Both the position numbers and the translations under genes were made by a program. Positions 6,468-12,422 of a stretch of 16,486 nucleotides of DNA are shown here, piece after piece. The notes below the pieces were generated by a model. That model worked only from the letters and a program-made list of their open reading frames with translations. It searched no databases and had not been told where the DNA came from. The stretch is from NCBI GenBank assembly GCA_022616215.1, contig JAKEFE010000024.1, forward strand, positions 1-16,486, written 5' to 3'. This DNA comes from Candidatus Parcubacteria bacterium (GTDB lineage Bacteria > Patescibacteriota > Minisyncoccia > Phycocordibacterales > Phycocordibacteraceae). Numbering within the stretch: the stretch's first letter is position 1; every line of letters begins with the position of its first letter.

Positions 6468-8585
6468 ATGGCCAAAAAGACAGAAAAAGAGGTGAAAACC
6501 CGCGGCGCCACAGGCGCCGCGGCCGCTGTCGTGGCGAAAAAAGCAGGCGCGTATGACGCCTCCTCCATTACGGTTCTTGAGGGTCTGGATCCGGTTCGAA
6601 AGCGTCCCGGCATGTACATTGGGACCACCGGTCCTGACGGACTCCACCACCTCGTGTGGGAAGTGTTTGACAACTCGCGCGACGAGGCGATGGGCGGCTT
6701 TGCGGACGATATTGAGATTGTGCTTCTGCCGGAAAACCGCGTGCGTGTTGCGGACAACGGTCGCGGTATTCCGGTAGATAAGCACCCACAAACAAAAGTC
6801 TCTGCGCTTGAAACCATCATGACCACGCTTCACGCCGGAGGAAAGTTCGGCGGCGAAAGTTCTGGCTACAAAGTTTCCGGTGGTCTCCATGGTGTTGGTG
6901 TTTCGGTCGTCAACGCGCTCTCTGTCTACACGCGCGCAGAAGTACACCGCGACGGGGAAGCACACGCCCAGGAATATAAAATTGGAAAACCAACGGCCGC
7001 AGTCAAAAAAATTGGCTCTTCAAAACAGAAAGGCACCATTGTTACCTTTGAACCCGACCCGGCCATTTTCAGCGACATCAAGTTTGAGTGGAGTCGCGTC
7101 GTTTCCCATCTTCGCCAACAAGCGTATCTGGTGAAAGGCACGCGCGTGAGTGTCATTGACGCGCGAAATCTCCCCGCGGTCGCCGACCAGGGCGCATTCT
7201 ATCTCCGCGAACTTGAACTGAACGCGCCTTCAATGACGTTTTACTTTGAAGGAGGGCTCCGTTCGCTCGTGTCGTTTTACAATCAGCACCAAACACTCGC
7301 ACACAAAAACATTTTTTATGTTGACGGCGAGAAAGAGGGCGTGTCGGTAGAAGTCGCACTCCAGTATGTGGATGACATATCGGCGCGCCTCTCTGCGTTT
7401 GCAAACAACATTTACAATCCGGAACACGGCACACACGTTACCGGTTTTAAAACAGCGCTCACGCGCACCCTGAACTCCTACGGCAGAAAAGCCAGCATCC
7501 TCAAAGAAAGCGAGGAAAACTTCACGGGAGACGATGTGCTTGAAGGCATTACTGCCGTCATTTCTATCAAGATGCCGGAAATCCAGTTTGAGGGACAGAC
7601 CAAGGCAAAGCTCGGAAGCGTGGAGGCGCGCGGCGCCGTGGAAGCGGTGTTTGGCGATGCCTTCTCTTCCTTCCATGAAGAAAATCCTGACGACGCACGA
7701 AACATCATCAACAAAGTATTACTCGCGCTCAAAGCGCGTAAAGCCGCCAAAGCCGCCAAGGACTCGGTACTGCGCAAAGGCGCGCTTGAGGGGATGACGC
7801 TTCCGGGGAAACTTGCCGACTGCCAAACAAAAGAGGCCTCCGAATCGGAACTTTTCATTGTAGAAGGAGACTCTGCAGGCGGCACGGCAAAGACCGGGCG
7901 CGATCGCCGGACCCAGGCCATTCTTCCACTTCGCGGGAAAATATTAAACATTGAGCGCGCACGTCTTGATAAGATGCTTGCGTCTGAACAGATTAAGAAT
8001 CTTGTCGTTGCGCTCGGCACTGCTATTGGTGACGTCTTTGACCTCTCCAAGCTCCGCTATCACAAAATCATCATCGCAACGGATGCCGACGTGGACGGCG
8101 CGCACATTCGCACGCTCCTCCTCACCCTTTTGTATCGCCATTTTCGCCCCCTTATTGATGCCGGATACATCTACATTGCCCAACCCCCCCTCTACAAAAT
8201 TAAGCGCGGAAAGGAGATTTTCTACGCATACACGGACGAGGAGAAATTTAACATAGTAGGCAGTGAGCAGGAGGCAGTGGGCAGTGGGCAGGGAGCAGAA
8301 GAATCGGAAGAAGAGGAGGAACACGGGGAGGAAGCCGCAAGCCGCAAGCCGCAAGCCGCAAGCTCCAAAAAGTTTTCCATTCAACGCTACAAAGGTCTTG
8401 GCGAAATGAACGCGTCGGAACTGTGGGAAACGACGATGGACCCTGCAAAGCGTGTGCTGAAGCGCGTAACGGTTGAAGACGCTGCGGAAGCAGACCGCAT
8501 CTTTGACATTCTCATGGGCACCGATGTTGCTTCACGAAAATCGTTTATTCAATCAAACGCAAAACTCGCCAATGTAGACACATAA
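6468..8585 (+). CDS. gyrB: DNA gyrase subunit B
   Basis: This is the ATPase subunit of DNA gyrase, which with GyrA introduces negative supercoils. The 705-residue protein has a GHKL ATPase (VFDNSRDEAMGGF at 67-78, ADNGRGIP at 95-102, GGLHGVGVSVVNA at 138-150), a transducer, and a TOPRIM domain with the catalytic Glu in VEGDSAGG (E466) and the metal-binding DADVD (539-543). The tail motif YKGLGEMNASELWETTMDP starts at residue 641. An unusual N-terminal extension of about 30 residues rich in Lys and Ala precedes the conserved ITVLEGLDPVRKRPGMYIG. Residues about 595-635 are a Glu/Ser/Gln-rich insert encoded by heptamer repeats, between TOPRIM and the KGLGEM motif. ParE is the alternative, but the tail and overall form fit GyrB better. 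Confidence 0.96.
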   Translation: MAKKTEKEVKTRGATGAAAAVVAKKAGAYDASSITVLEGLDPVRKRPGMYIGTTGPDGLHHLVWEVFDNSRDEAMGGFADDIEIVLLPENRVRVADNGRGIPVDKHPQTKVSALETIMTTLHAGGKFGGESSGYKVSGGLHGVGVSVVNALSVYTRAEVHRDGEAHAQEYKIGKPTAAVKKIGSSKQKGTIVTFEPDPAIFSDIKFEWSRVVSHLRQQAYLVKGTRVSVIDARNLPAVADQGAFYLRELELNAPSMTFYFEGGLRSLVSFYNQHQTLAHKNIFYVDGEKEGVSVEVALQYVDDISARLSAFANNIYNPEHGTHVTGFKTALTRTLNSYGRKASILKESEENFTGDDVLEGITAVISIKMPEIQFEGQTKAKLGSVEARGAVEAVFGDAFSSFHEENPDDARNIINKVLLALKARKAAKAAKDSVLRKGALEGMTLPGKLADCQTKEASESELFIVEGDSAGGTAKTGRDRRTQAILPLRGKILNIERARLDKMLASEQIKNLVVALGTAIGDVFDLSKLRYHKIIIATDADVDGAHIRTLLLTLLYRHFRPLIDAGYIYIAQPPLYKIKRGKEIFYAYTDEEKFNIVGSEQEAVGSGQGAEESEEEEEHGEEAASRKPQAASSKKFSIQRYKGLGEMNASELWETTMDPAKRVLKRVTVEDAAEADRIFDILMGTDVASRKSFIQSNAKLANVDT
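6500..6522 (+). other. Perfect GC hairpin in the 5' coding region of gyrB
   Basis: CCGCGGCGCC (6500-6509), a three-base ACA loop, and GGCGCCGCGG (6513-6522) form a perfect 10-bp GC-only stem about 33 nt into the gyrB message. No U-tract follows, so it is not a terminator. It encodes part of the Ala-rich N-terminal extension. Confidence 0.6.
8259..8297 (+). repeat. Degenerate heptamer repeat (GGCAGTG-like) inside gyrB
   Basis: GGCAGTG occurs at 8259, 8273 and 8280, interspersed with the variants GAGCAG and GGGCAGGGAGCAG. It encodes VGSEQEAVGSGQGAEE in the gyrB insert. The 7-bp period is not a multiple of three, so it shifts phase with the codons, suggesting that DNA-level duplication rather than protein selection generated it. 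Confidence 0.75.
8334..8363 (+). repeat. Four tandem GCCGCAA heptamers inside gyrB
   Basis: GCCGCAA is repeated exactly four times (8334-8361), followed by GC. It encodes the segment AASRKPQAASSK just before the conserved FSIQRYKGLGEM. Together with the repeat at 8259 it makes up most of a non-conserved insert in the gyrase tail region. Confidence 0.9.
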
Positions 8586-8586
8586 A

Positions 8587-8613
8587 ATGCCGGATCGCAT
8601 AGCGATCCGGCAT
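8587..8613 (-). terminator. Intrinsic terminator for the 32-residue ORF (minus strand)
   Basis: ATGCCGGATCGC and GCGATCCGGCAT form a perfect 12-bp stem with a three-base loop. On the minus strand it is followed by TTTTATG, and it lies 27 nt beyond the stop of the small ORF at 8641. On the plus strand it sits one base after the gyrB stop but lacks a U-tract. Confidence 0.65.
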
Positions 8614-8640
8614 AAAGGAGTGCGAGGATAGTCAATTGCA

Positions 8641-8739
8641 TTAGTGCGGGTAACGCGCCGCGCCAAAAATGATCGCGAAGACGATGCACACAAAAGCCGC
8701 AACTACCCTCCAATCCCCATCGTGGTGTCGGCGGGGCAT
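8641..8739 (-). CDS. Predicted 32-residue single-pass membrane protein
   Basis: A very short ORF with good signals. On the minus strand an SD-like AGAAGGGAG (8756-8748) lies eight nt upstream of ATG 8739. The protein begins MPRRHHDGDWR and then has one hydrophobic helix (VVAAFVCIVFAIIFGAA), ending RYPH before TAA. A hairpin with a short U-tract follows on the same strand. The basic N-terminus suggests N-in topology. The function is unknown; the size suits a modulator of a membrane complex, but that is speculation. The combination of SD, topology and terminator makes a chance ORF less likely. Confidence 0.55.
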   Translation of the reverse strand: MPRRHHDGDWRVVAAFVCIVFAIIFGAARYPH

Positions 8740-8819
8740 TGGTTATACTCCCTTCTAATCGCGCTTGTGGGCGCGCCACCACATCTTACCAAAACGCTGT
8801 AGAGTCGTATAAAAAGAAT

Positions 8820-8841
8820 GTCGGGAGCCGAAGCTCCCGAC
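8820..8841 (-). terminator. Intrinsic terminator of the 54-residue ORF (minus strand)
   Basis: GTCGGGAGC and GCTCCCGAC form a 9-bp stem closing the tetraloop TTCG (minus strand). The tail on the minus strand is ATTCTTTTTATACG. It lies 26 nt beyond the stop codon at 8868. On the plus strand the hairpin is followed by CAAAAGG and would not terminate. Confidence 0.75.
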
Positions 8842-8867
8842 AAAAGGTAGAACACACGGCCGACGGC

Positions 8868-9032
8868 CTAGACGGGATGGAGCGCCGTTGCGACCGGCTC
8901 GGCACCGTCGGTCGACTCTGCACGAAGAGCGCACCAGCCGAGCAGGACGGCCAGAACTAGAACCATCGCGATTGTGGGTGCGATGTTTCGAGGTCCTCTT
9001 TCGAAACGACCCCGTTTTTTAGGTTCTGACAT
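8868..9032 (-). CDS. Predicted 54-residue single-pass membrane protein
   Basis: The ORF runs from ATG 9032 to TAG 8868. The N-terminus is basic (MSEPKKRGRFERGPRN), followed by a clear membrane helix (IAPTIAMVLVLAVLLGWCAL) and a short acidic tail ending TALHPV. A strong terminator follows on the same strand. No SD lies close to the ATG, and no in-frame alternative start is convincing. I recognise no family. The charge asymmetry predicts the N-terminus inside. It is probably a separate unit from the upstream CARDB gene, because a 42-bp palindrome lies between them. Confidence 0.55.
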   Translation of the reverse strand: MSEPKKRGRFERGPRNIAPTIAMVLVLAVLLGWCALRAESTDGAEPVATALHPV

Positions 9033-9121
9033 TTGAGAACCACGCTTTCTAATCCTCTGCGGGTCCGCCGCAGGGAACCACCATCCTTCTATGAAAGTAA
9101 GAGAAAGTCAAAATCTCTTCA

Positions 9122-9163
9122 CCAAGTACTATAAAAATCCTATAGGACTTTTATAGTACTTGG
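9122..9163. repeat. 42-bp near-perfect palindrome downstream of the CARDB gene
   Basis: Bases 9122-9142 and 9143-9163 are reverse complements with a single mismatch and no spacer (outer arms CCAAGTACTATAAAA, centre CCTATAGG). On the minus-strand RNA the mismatch becomes a G-U pair, so the hairpin is better in that direction. It lies 14 nt after the stop of the minus-strand gene at 9178. There is no U-tract. It could be an mRNA 3'-end stabiliser, an unusual terminator or a protein-binding palindrome. Confidence 0.75.
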
Positions 9164-9177
9164 GGCGTGTACGGGAA

Positions 9178-9882
9178 TTAGTTGTCTATATCTATATCAA
9201 GCGTGCGGTCGTTGTTTCGTTCGTTTGATTCATCCACGCTGTCGCGGTAGTCCACGTCAATCTCAATGCGGATATTTTCTCCCTCTTCGGGGTTTTCAAT
9301 ACGGAGTGTGAAATTCTGTGTGCCGCCAGGCATGAGCTGGCCTCCAGACCCCGTCACCTCGTCTTCACCTTCTACATCAACACGCACCCTCCAGCCGCTT
9401 GCAACATTTGTGCCGTTGTTTCGTACCGTAAACTTCACTCCTGCATCACGATTGTCTGGGACCTCATTGTCTTCAACGAAAGATGACCCGCGGAAATACC
9501 CTACGCGCGCGTTCGTGAGAGCAAGGTCTGCACGTCCGTAAAGTTGCGGCTGTGTGGAAATAACCTGCGGCGGCGTGTAGTACACCGGGGGGTTCGTTGG
9601 TGCAGGAGCGGGTTCAGGAACAGGCGCGGGAACATAGAGCGGGCCGCCGGTTCGCGGCTCTTCTTCCTCGGACTCGGTTACCGGCACCACCGGCTCCTCA
9701 ACCTGCGGTTCCTCATCGGTGGAAAGAATGACCGCTCCGGAAAGACGGGAAAGTGTTTCGGGCACATAACGTGCCGCATAAATTGCAAGGAAAATACCCC
9801 CGATAATGAGTGCACCAAAACCAACGACCGCAAGGCCGTTAATTGCCGCTTTCTTTGTTTCTTCCTTCGGAGCGTCTGCCAT
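9178..9882 (-). CDS. Membrane-anchored CARDB-domain protein
   Basis: A 234-residue protein with a short cytoplasmic tail, one helix at about 14-38 (INGLAVVGFGALIIGGIFLAIY), an acidic, Pro-rich extracellular linker (56-112, VPAPVPEPAPAP) and a C-terminal beta-sandwich (about 117-232). The last has CARDB-type features: ADLALTNARVG, GVKFTVRNNGTNVASGWRV, LMPGGTQNFTLRI and the terminal DSVDESNERNNDRTLDI, where the ExNExNN signature is typical. CARDB modules occur in exported adhesion and surface proteins. The start ATG 9882 lies six nt after a TACAAT box with TTGACA 16 nt further upstream. It is divergent from the sortase gene, separated by 58 bp. The ligand is unknown. Confidence 0.85.
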   Translation of the reverse strand: MADAPKEETKKAAINGLAVVGFGALIIGGIFLAIYAARYVPETLSRLSGAVILSTDEEPQVEEPVVPVTESEEEEPRTGGPLYVPAPVPEPAPAPTNPPVYYTPPQVISTQPQLYGRADLALTNARVGYFRGSSFVEDNEVPDNRDAGVKFTVRNNGTNVASGWRVRVDVEGEDEVTGSGGQLMPGGTQNFTLRIENPEEGENIRIEIDVDYRDSVDESNERNNDRTLDIDIDN

Positions 9883-9888
9883 CTCTAC

Positions 9889-9916
9889 ATTGTATCATAT
9901 CCTACCCCTTTGTCAA
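9889..9916 (-). promoter_or_regulatory. CARDB gene promoter, leaderless geometry
   Basis: On the minus strand TTGACA (9916-9911), a 16-nt spacer and TACAAT (9894-9889) are followed by GTAGAG and ATG 9882. The six-nt gap is the same as at pheS and the thrS leader ORF. The consensus -35 makes this one of the best promoters in the window. Confidence 0.72.
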
Positions 9917-9925
9917 TCTGTGTGA

Positions 9926-9931
9926 TAGAAT
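9926..9931 (+). promoter_or_regulatory. -10 box TAGAAT for the sortase gene
   Basis: GTGTGATAGAATGGGG places TAGAAT nine nt upstream of ATG 9941. No -35 is found at normal spacing. The element lies only ten bp from the -35 of the divergent CARDB promoter, so the two could interfere. Confidence 0.42.
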
Positions 9932-9940
9932 GGGGAAGCT

Positions 9941-10573
9941 ATGCCCGAACAGACAATTTTTGAGAAAGTCTATGCACGAAAATGGCTCTTTGCCGGGCTC
10001 TTCACGCTTGCCTATTTTATTTCACTTTCCGCTCTTTCTGCTCTTGGATTTACTCCGTGGGGAACGGGAAGCTCGTTTGGAGACTTTACTCCACAGGGAG
10101 GAAGTCAGGTTGCGGTAGAAGAAGGCGAGCTTCCGGTACGCATTGAAATTCCGAAAGTCGGCATTCGTGCAAACGTCAACAATCCAAACCAAACCAGTGT
10201 TGCGGCGCTAGACCAGTCGCTTCTTTCCGGAGCGGTGCGCTATCCAAGTTCTGGTGTACCGGGAGAAGAGGGTAACGTGCTCATCTTTGGCCACTCAAGT
10301 CATTTGCCCGTGGTACACAATCAGGCCTTCCGTGCTTTTAACGACATCCAAAATCTTGAAGAAGGTGATCCGGTTTTCATCGTTGGTAAAGAGAAGGTGT
10401 ATGTGTATTCGGTAGATCGCGTGCAGGAAGCAAATACGGCAACGGATGCCATCCCGCTTGCGGTTTCCGGAGCCAAACTCACGCTTGCCACCTGCAACAA
10501 CTTTGGCACCAAAGAAGACCGGTTTATAGTCACAGCCACCCTTGTTGCCGTGGAGCCCCTGCCGGGGGTATAA
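9941..10573 (+). CDS. Sortase family transpeptidase
   Basis: Sortases cleave LPxTG-like signals outside the membrane and attach the protein to an acceptor. This 210-residue enzyme has a short N-terminal tail, a membrane helix (about 15-36) and a linker. The catalytic beta-barrel begins at PVRIEIPKVGI (65-75). Visible active-site residues are His118 (IFGHSSH), Cys185 (LTLATC) and Arg194 (KEDRFIVTA), the complete His-Cys-Arg set. The length is usual for the family; the class cannot be fixed by eye, and D- or E-like is possible. The protein at 12423-13451 carries LPYTG and is a likely substrate. ATG 9941 fits the membrane topology. The next gene's -10 box overlaps this stop codon. Confidence 0.92.
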   Translation: MPEQTIFEKVYARKWLFAGLFTLAYFISLSALSALGFTPWGTGSSFGDFTPQGGSQVAVEEGELPVRIEIPKVGIRANVNNPNQTSVAALDQSLLSGAVRYPSSGVPGEEGNVLIFGHSSHLPVVHNQAFRAFNDIQNLEEGDPVFIVGKEKVYVYSVDRVQEANTATDAIPLAVSGAKLTLATCNNFGTKEDRFIVTATLVAVEPLPGV

Positions 10574-10574
10574 T
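10545..10574 (+). promoter_or_regulatory. Promoter overlapping the end of the sortase gene
   Basis: TTGCCG (10545-10550), an 18-nt spacer and a perfect TATAAT (10569-10574) precede ATG 10584 by nine nt. The -10 covers the sortase stop codon. The short gap leaves no room for an SD. Confidence 0.58.
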
Positions 10575-10583
10575 TATCGGCAT

Positions 10584-11645
10584 ATGGCACGAAAATTTGA
10601 ACAACGACCGGTCCCGGGGGGAGGAAGGCAGTTTGAACTTTCAGACGAACCACTGGAGCCGCATGAGGCAGAAGCACTGCGAACTGCCATAACTGAGGAA
10701 ACTCCGGATGATAAAGAAAGACGGTTGAAACTTGAGCATAAATTACGAGAAGAAGCTGTGGAGAGAGCGCACGAAAGACAAAGGAGACTAGCTCGCGAGG
10801 AAGAAGAAAGAGAAATGAGAACAGAGTGGCGTAAGGCGGATGCGGCGGCAAAAGTAGCAGGCAAGCGAAGACCGCCGTGGGGATTTATGGCGTTTGTAGC
10901 TGGAGCGCTTGCCGCTTTCGGAATGGCGAATCAAAGAGAAGGAGACAGAAGTCCAAGTCGCCCTACTGTGGAGCGTTCAAATGCGGATGGAGACAGGGCG
11001 GAGCGACAAGAATCCAGAGGGGTTTCTGTTGAAGAAGGTTCTGAACACGAAGCACAAATGGAAGAAGGGGCAGACGAAGACCGAGAAAGAGAGGACAGCG
11101 GGAGAGCGGAGCGTGTGCCCGTTTCTTATGTAACCGTGCTTTTGCCAACAGACAGACAGCTTGCCCAAGCGCTGGAGCGCATTCCTGATAGAGGAGAAGA
11201 CATTATCGTCCAATACTACATAGCGGGACCTCAAGGAGCGGAAGGAGGCATAGAAGGAGAGGAACTTCAGCGCGCTGGGCACTCCGAACGCACCACTGCA
11301 GGTCGCCCCGCCCCTGATATGGAAACGTATAGCGGAGAGAGAGGAAGAGAGATGGAAGTCCTTGGGGACGTGATAACGGTGAAGTTTGATGCGCAGGAAC
11401 TTCAAAGAATGAGACATGCAGGAAATCCCCAGCACAGAGACCAGCGCTTTGTAAGAATCCCTGTTCCAGAAACCTCATGGGGAGGAAACGATAATCGGCT
11501 TGTGGTGCGCGTAGCACTTCTTGATGGAGAGGGGAATGTCCGGTATCAGACGGATTTCAAAACACTGGAAGCGAGCGACGAGGAACACACGGTTTCCATG
11601 GGTCGTTTAGAGCGGGTGCGTGAACGAAATAGCGACAGGCGCTAG
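10584..11645 (+). CDS. Charged coiled-coil single-pass membrane protein, unknown
   Basis: A 353-residue protein. ATG 10584 is preferred over the upstream open frame, which lies inside the sortase gene. The cytoplasmic N-terminus (1-98) is extremely rich in Glu, Arg and Lys, with long coiled-coil-like stretches (about 42-90). A helix follows at about 99-115 (WGFMAFVAGALAAFGMA), then a disordered acidic/Arg-rich region to about residue 178. A folded C-terminal domain follows, with strands such as VPVSYVTVLLPT, EDIIVQYYIAG and NRLVVRVALLDGEGNVRYQ. I recognise no family. It is downstream of the sortase but has its own promoter and no LPxTG motif, so it may be a scaffold of the same envelope system rather than a substrate. 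The weak hairpin at 11630 may end it. Confidence 0.75.
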   Translation: MARKFEQRPVPGGGRQFELSDEPLEPHEAEALRTAITEETPDDKERRLKLEHKLREEAVERAHERQRRLAREEEEREMRTEWRKADAAAKVAGKRRPPWGFMAFVAGALAAFGMANQREGDRSPSRPTVERSNADGDRAERQESRGVSVEEGSEHEAQMEEGADEDREREDSGRAERVPVSYVTVLLPTDRQLAQALERIPDRGEDIIVQYYIAGPQGAEGGIEGEELQRAGHSERTTAGRPAPDMETYSGERGREMEVLGDVITVKFDAQELQRMRHAGNPQHRDQRFVRIPVPETSWGGNDNRLVVRVALLDGEGNVRYQTDFKTLEASDEEHTVSMGRLERVRERNSDRR

Positions 11646-11655
11646 ATAATTTTTT
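11630..11655 (+). terminator. Weak terminator overlapping the stop codon
   Basis: TAGCG (11630-11634) and CGCTA (11640-11644) form a 5-bp stem with an ACAGG loop, followed by GATAATTTTTT. The stem is short, but the U-tract is good. Confidence 0.35.
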
Positions 11656-11679
11656 AAAGAACGTTTCAATCAAAACCGC

Positions 11680-11708
11680 TTGACAAAGCTAGTTTATTTT
11701 GCTGTACT
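11680..11708 (+). promoter_or_regulatory. Promoter TTGACA, 17 nt, TGTACT
   Basis: A consensus -35 (11680-11685) and the -10-like TGTACT (11703-11708) at ideal spacing lie 37 nt upstream of ATG 11746. They leave about 30 nt of leader that contains a strong SD. Confidence 0.65.
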
Positions 11709-11745
11709 GCATTTACCATAGTTTCTTATCAGAAGGAGGTCAGCT

Positions 11746-12261
11746 ATGGGTAAGTTCCTGTTCGGCGTGGCGGGGGGCTTGGCCCTCGTTCTCGTGGTAT
11801 CCATTTTCTTCCCAGAATTTGGACCACCGTCATTTTCACAGGAAAGACCTCAGGCGGAGCGGGCGGAAACGCCTCGCCCTGCCGCACCGCCGCGGATCGT
11901 GCCTGCGGCGGCCGAACAAAAACTCGCTGGGCCGCCTGAAAGGGAGGAGCCAGCAGAGGCACGAGAAACCCGCGAGCGTGAGCTCGCGGGCGACCCGGCT
12001 GAAGGGCGCCGTAGGCGTCCGGAAAGCACGGAGCACCAGCCAGGTACGCAGAGGCCCGAGTGTGATCCCGTCTTTACGATAACCCGCGCAGAGCCCGTGC
12101 CTAGCACGGAATCTGAGCGGATACGCGTCAGAGAAGGGATCCGAAGGGGTCTTTGCGGGCAGGGTCCTGTCCTTCTGCGCACCGAAGGGTGTGCAAGGGG
12201 CGGGGGGTACCGTGTGTGCTGGGGTCCGTCTCCACCCGTTCGCGAGAACGGGGAGGGGTAG
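11746..12261 (+). CDS. Anchored or exported Arg/Pro/Glu-rich protein, unknown
   Basis: A 171-residue protein with the best SD in the window (AGAAGGAGGT at 11731-11740, five nt before ATG 11746). The N-terminus MGKFLFGVAGGLALVLVVSIFF is a membrane anchor or signal peptide without an obvious cleavage box. About 90 residues of low-complexity Pro/Ala/Glu/Arg sequence follow (PQAERAETPRPAAPP, GRRRRPES). A small C-terminal region has three Cys residues (RPECDP, TEGCARGGGYRVCWGP) that may form disulfides. High GC and several hairpins within the coding region (for example CCCGCGAGC/GCTCGCGGG around 11971-11992) are unlike the neighbours. No family was recognised. A strong terminator follows at 12285, so it is a single-gene unit. 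Confidence 0.72.
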   Translation: MGKFLFGVAGGLALVLVVSIFFPEFGPPSFSQERPQAERAETPRPAAPPRIVPAAAEQKLAGPPEREEPAEARETRERELAGDPAEGRRRRPESTEHQPGTQRPECDPVFTITRAEPVPSTESERIRVREGIRRGLCGQGPVLLRTEGCARGGGYRVCWGPSPPVRENGEG

Positions 12262-12284
12262 GGCTCTGCATAGGCAGTCCGGGT

Positions 12285-12317
12285 GGAGGCCTGACTTCGC
12301 GTCAGGCCTCCTTCTTT
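12285..12317 (+). terminator. Intrinsic terminator of the 171-residue gene
   Basis: GGAGGCCTGAC (12285-12295) and GTCAGGCCTCC (12301-12311) form a perfect 11-bp stem with a TTCGC loop, followed by TTCTTT. Confidence 0.85.
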
Positions 12318-12321
12318 ACTC

Positions 12322-12350
12322 TTGACAGTATATATTAGTTGTGGTAGGGT
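12322..12350 (+). promoter_or_regulatory. Promoter of the LPYTG protein gene
   Basis: TTGACA (12322-12327), a 17-nt spacer and TAGGGT (12345-12350) preceded by TGG as an extended -10. The resulting leader of about 65 nt up to ATG 12423 has no SD and only a small GGGA/TCCC hairpin. Confidence 0.62.
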
Positions 12351-12422
12351 GCCTCAATCCTGTGGACTCAATAGGCGGGTGGGAGCAAATCCCAAAATAT
12401 TACAACTTTACTTATTAGAACT

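Noticed and set aside
8250..8372. CRISPR-like array in gyrB
   Set aside because: The units are 7 bp without spacers and in frame with an essential gene; they are microsatellite-type repeats.
8744..8749. Plus-strand TATACT as a promoter for a small RNA ending at the 8820 hairpin
   Set aside because: There is no -35, no ORF follows at six nt, and the hairpin lacks a plus-strand U-tract; the bases overlap the SD region of the minus-strand 32-residue ORF.
8549..8782. 77-codon minus-strand open frame overlapping the gyrB end
   Set aside because: It runs through a terminator hairpin into gyrB in a frame of mixed composition; the 32-residue ORF in another frame has an SD and a membrane helix.
9049..9084. 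11-codon minus-strand ORF (MVVPCGGPAED) upstream of the 54-residue gene, as a leader peptide
   Set aside because: The SD-like AGAAGG abuts the ATG, no codon run is informative, and there is no competing RNA structure.
11966..12252. Non-coding structured RNA instead of a protein at 11746-12261
   Set aside because: Hairpins are present, but a strong SD, a good signal/anchor segment and an uninterrupted 171-codon frame ending just before a terminator favour a protein gene.
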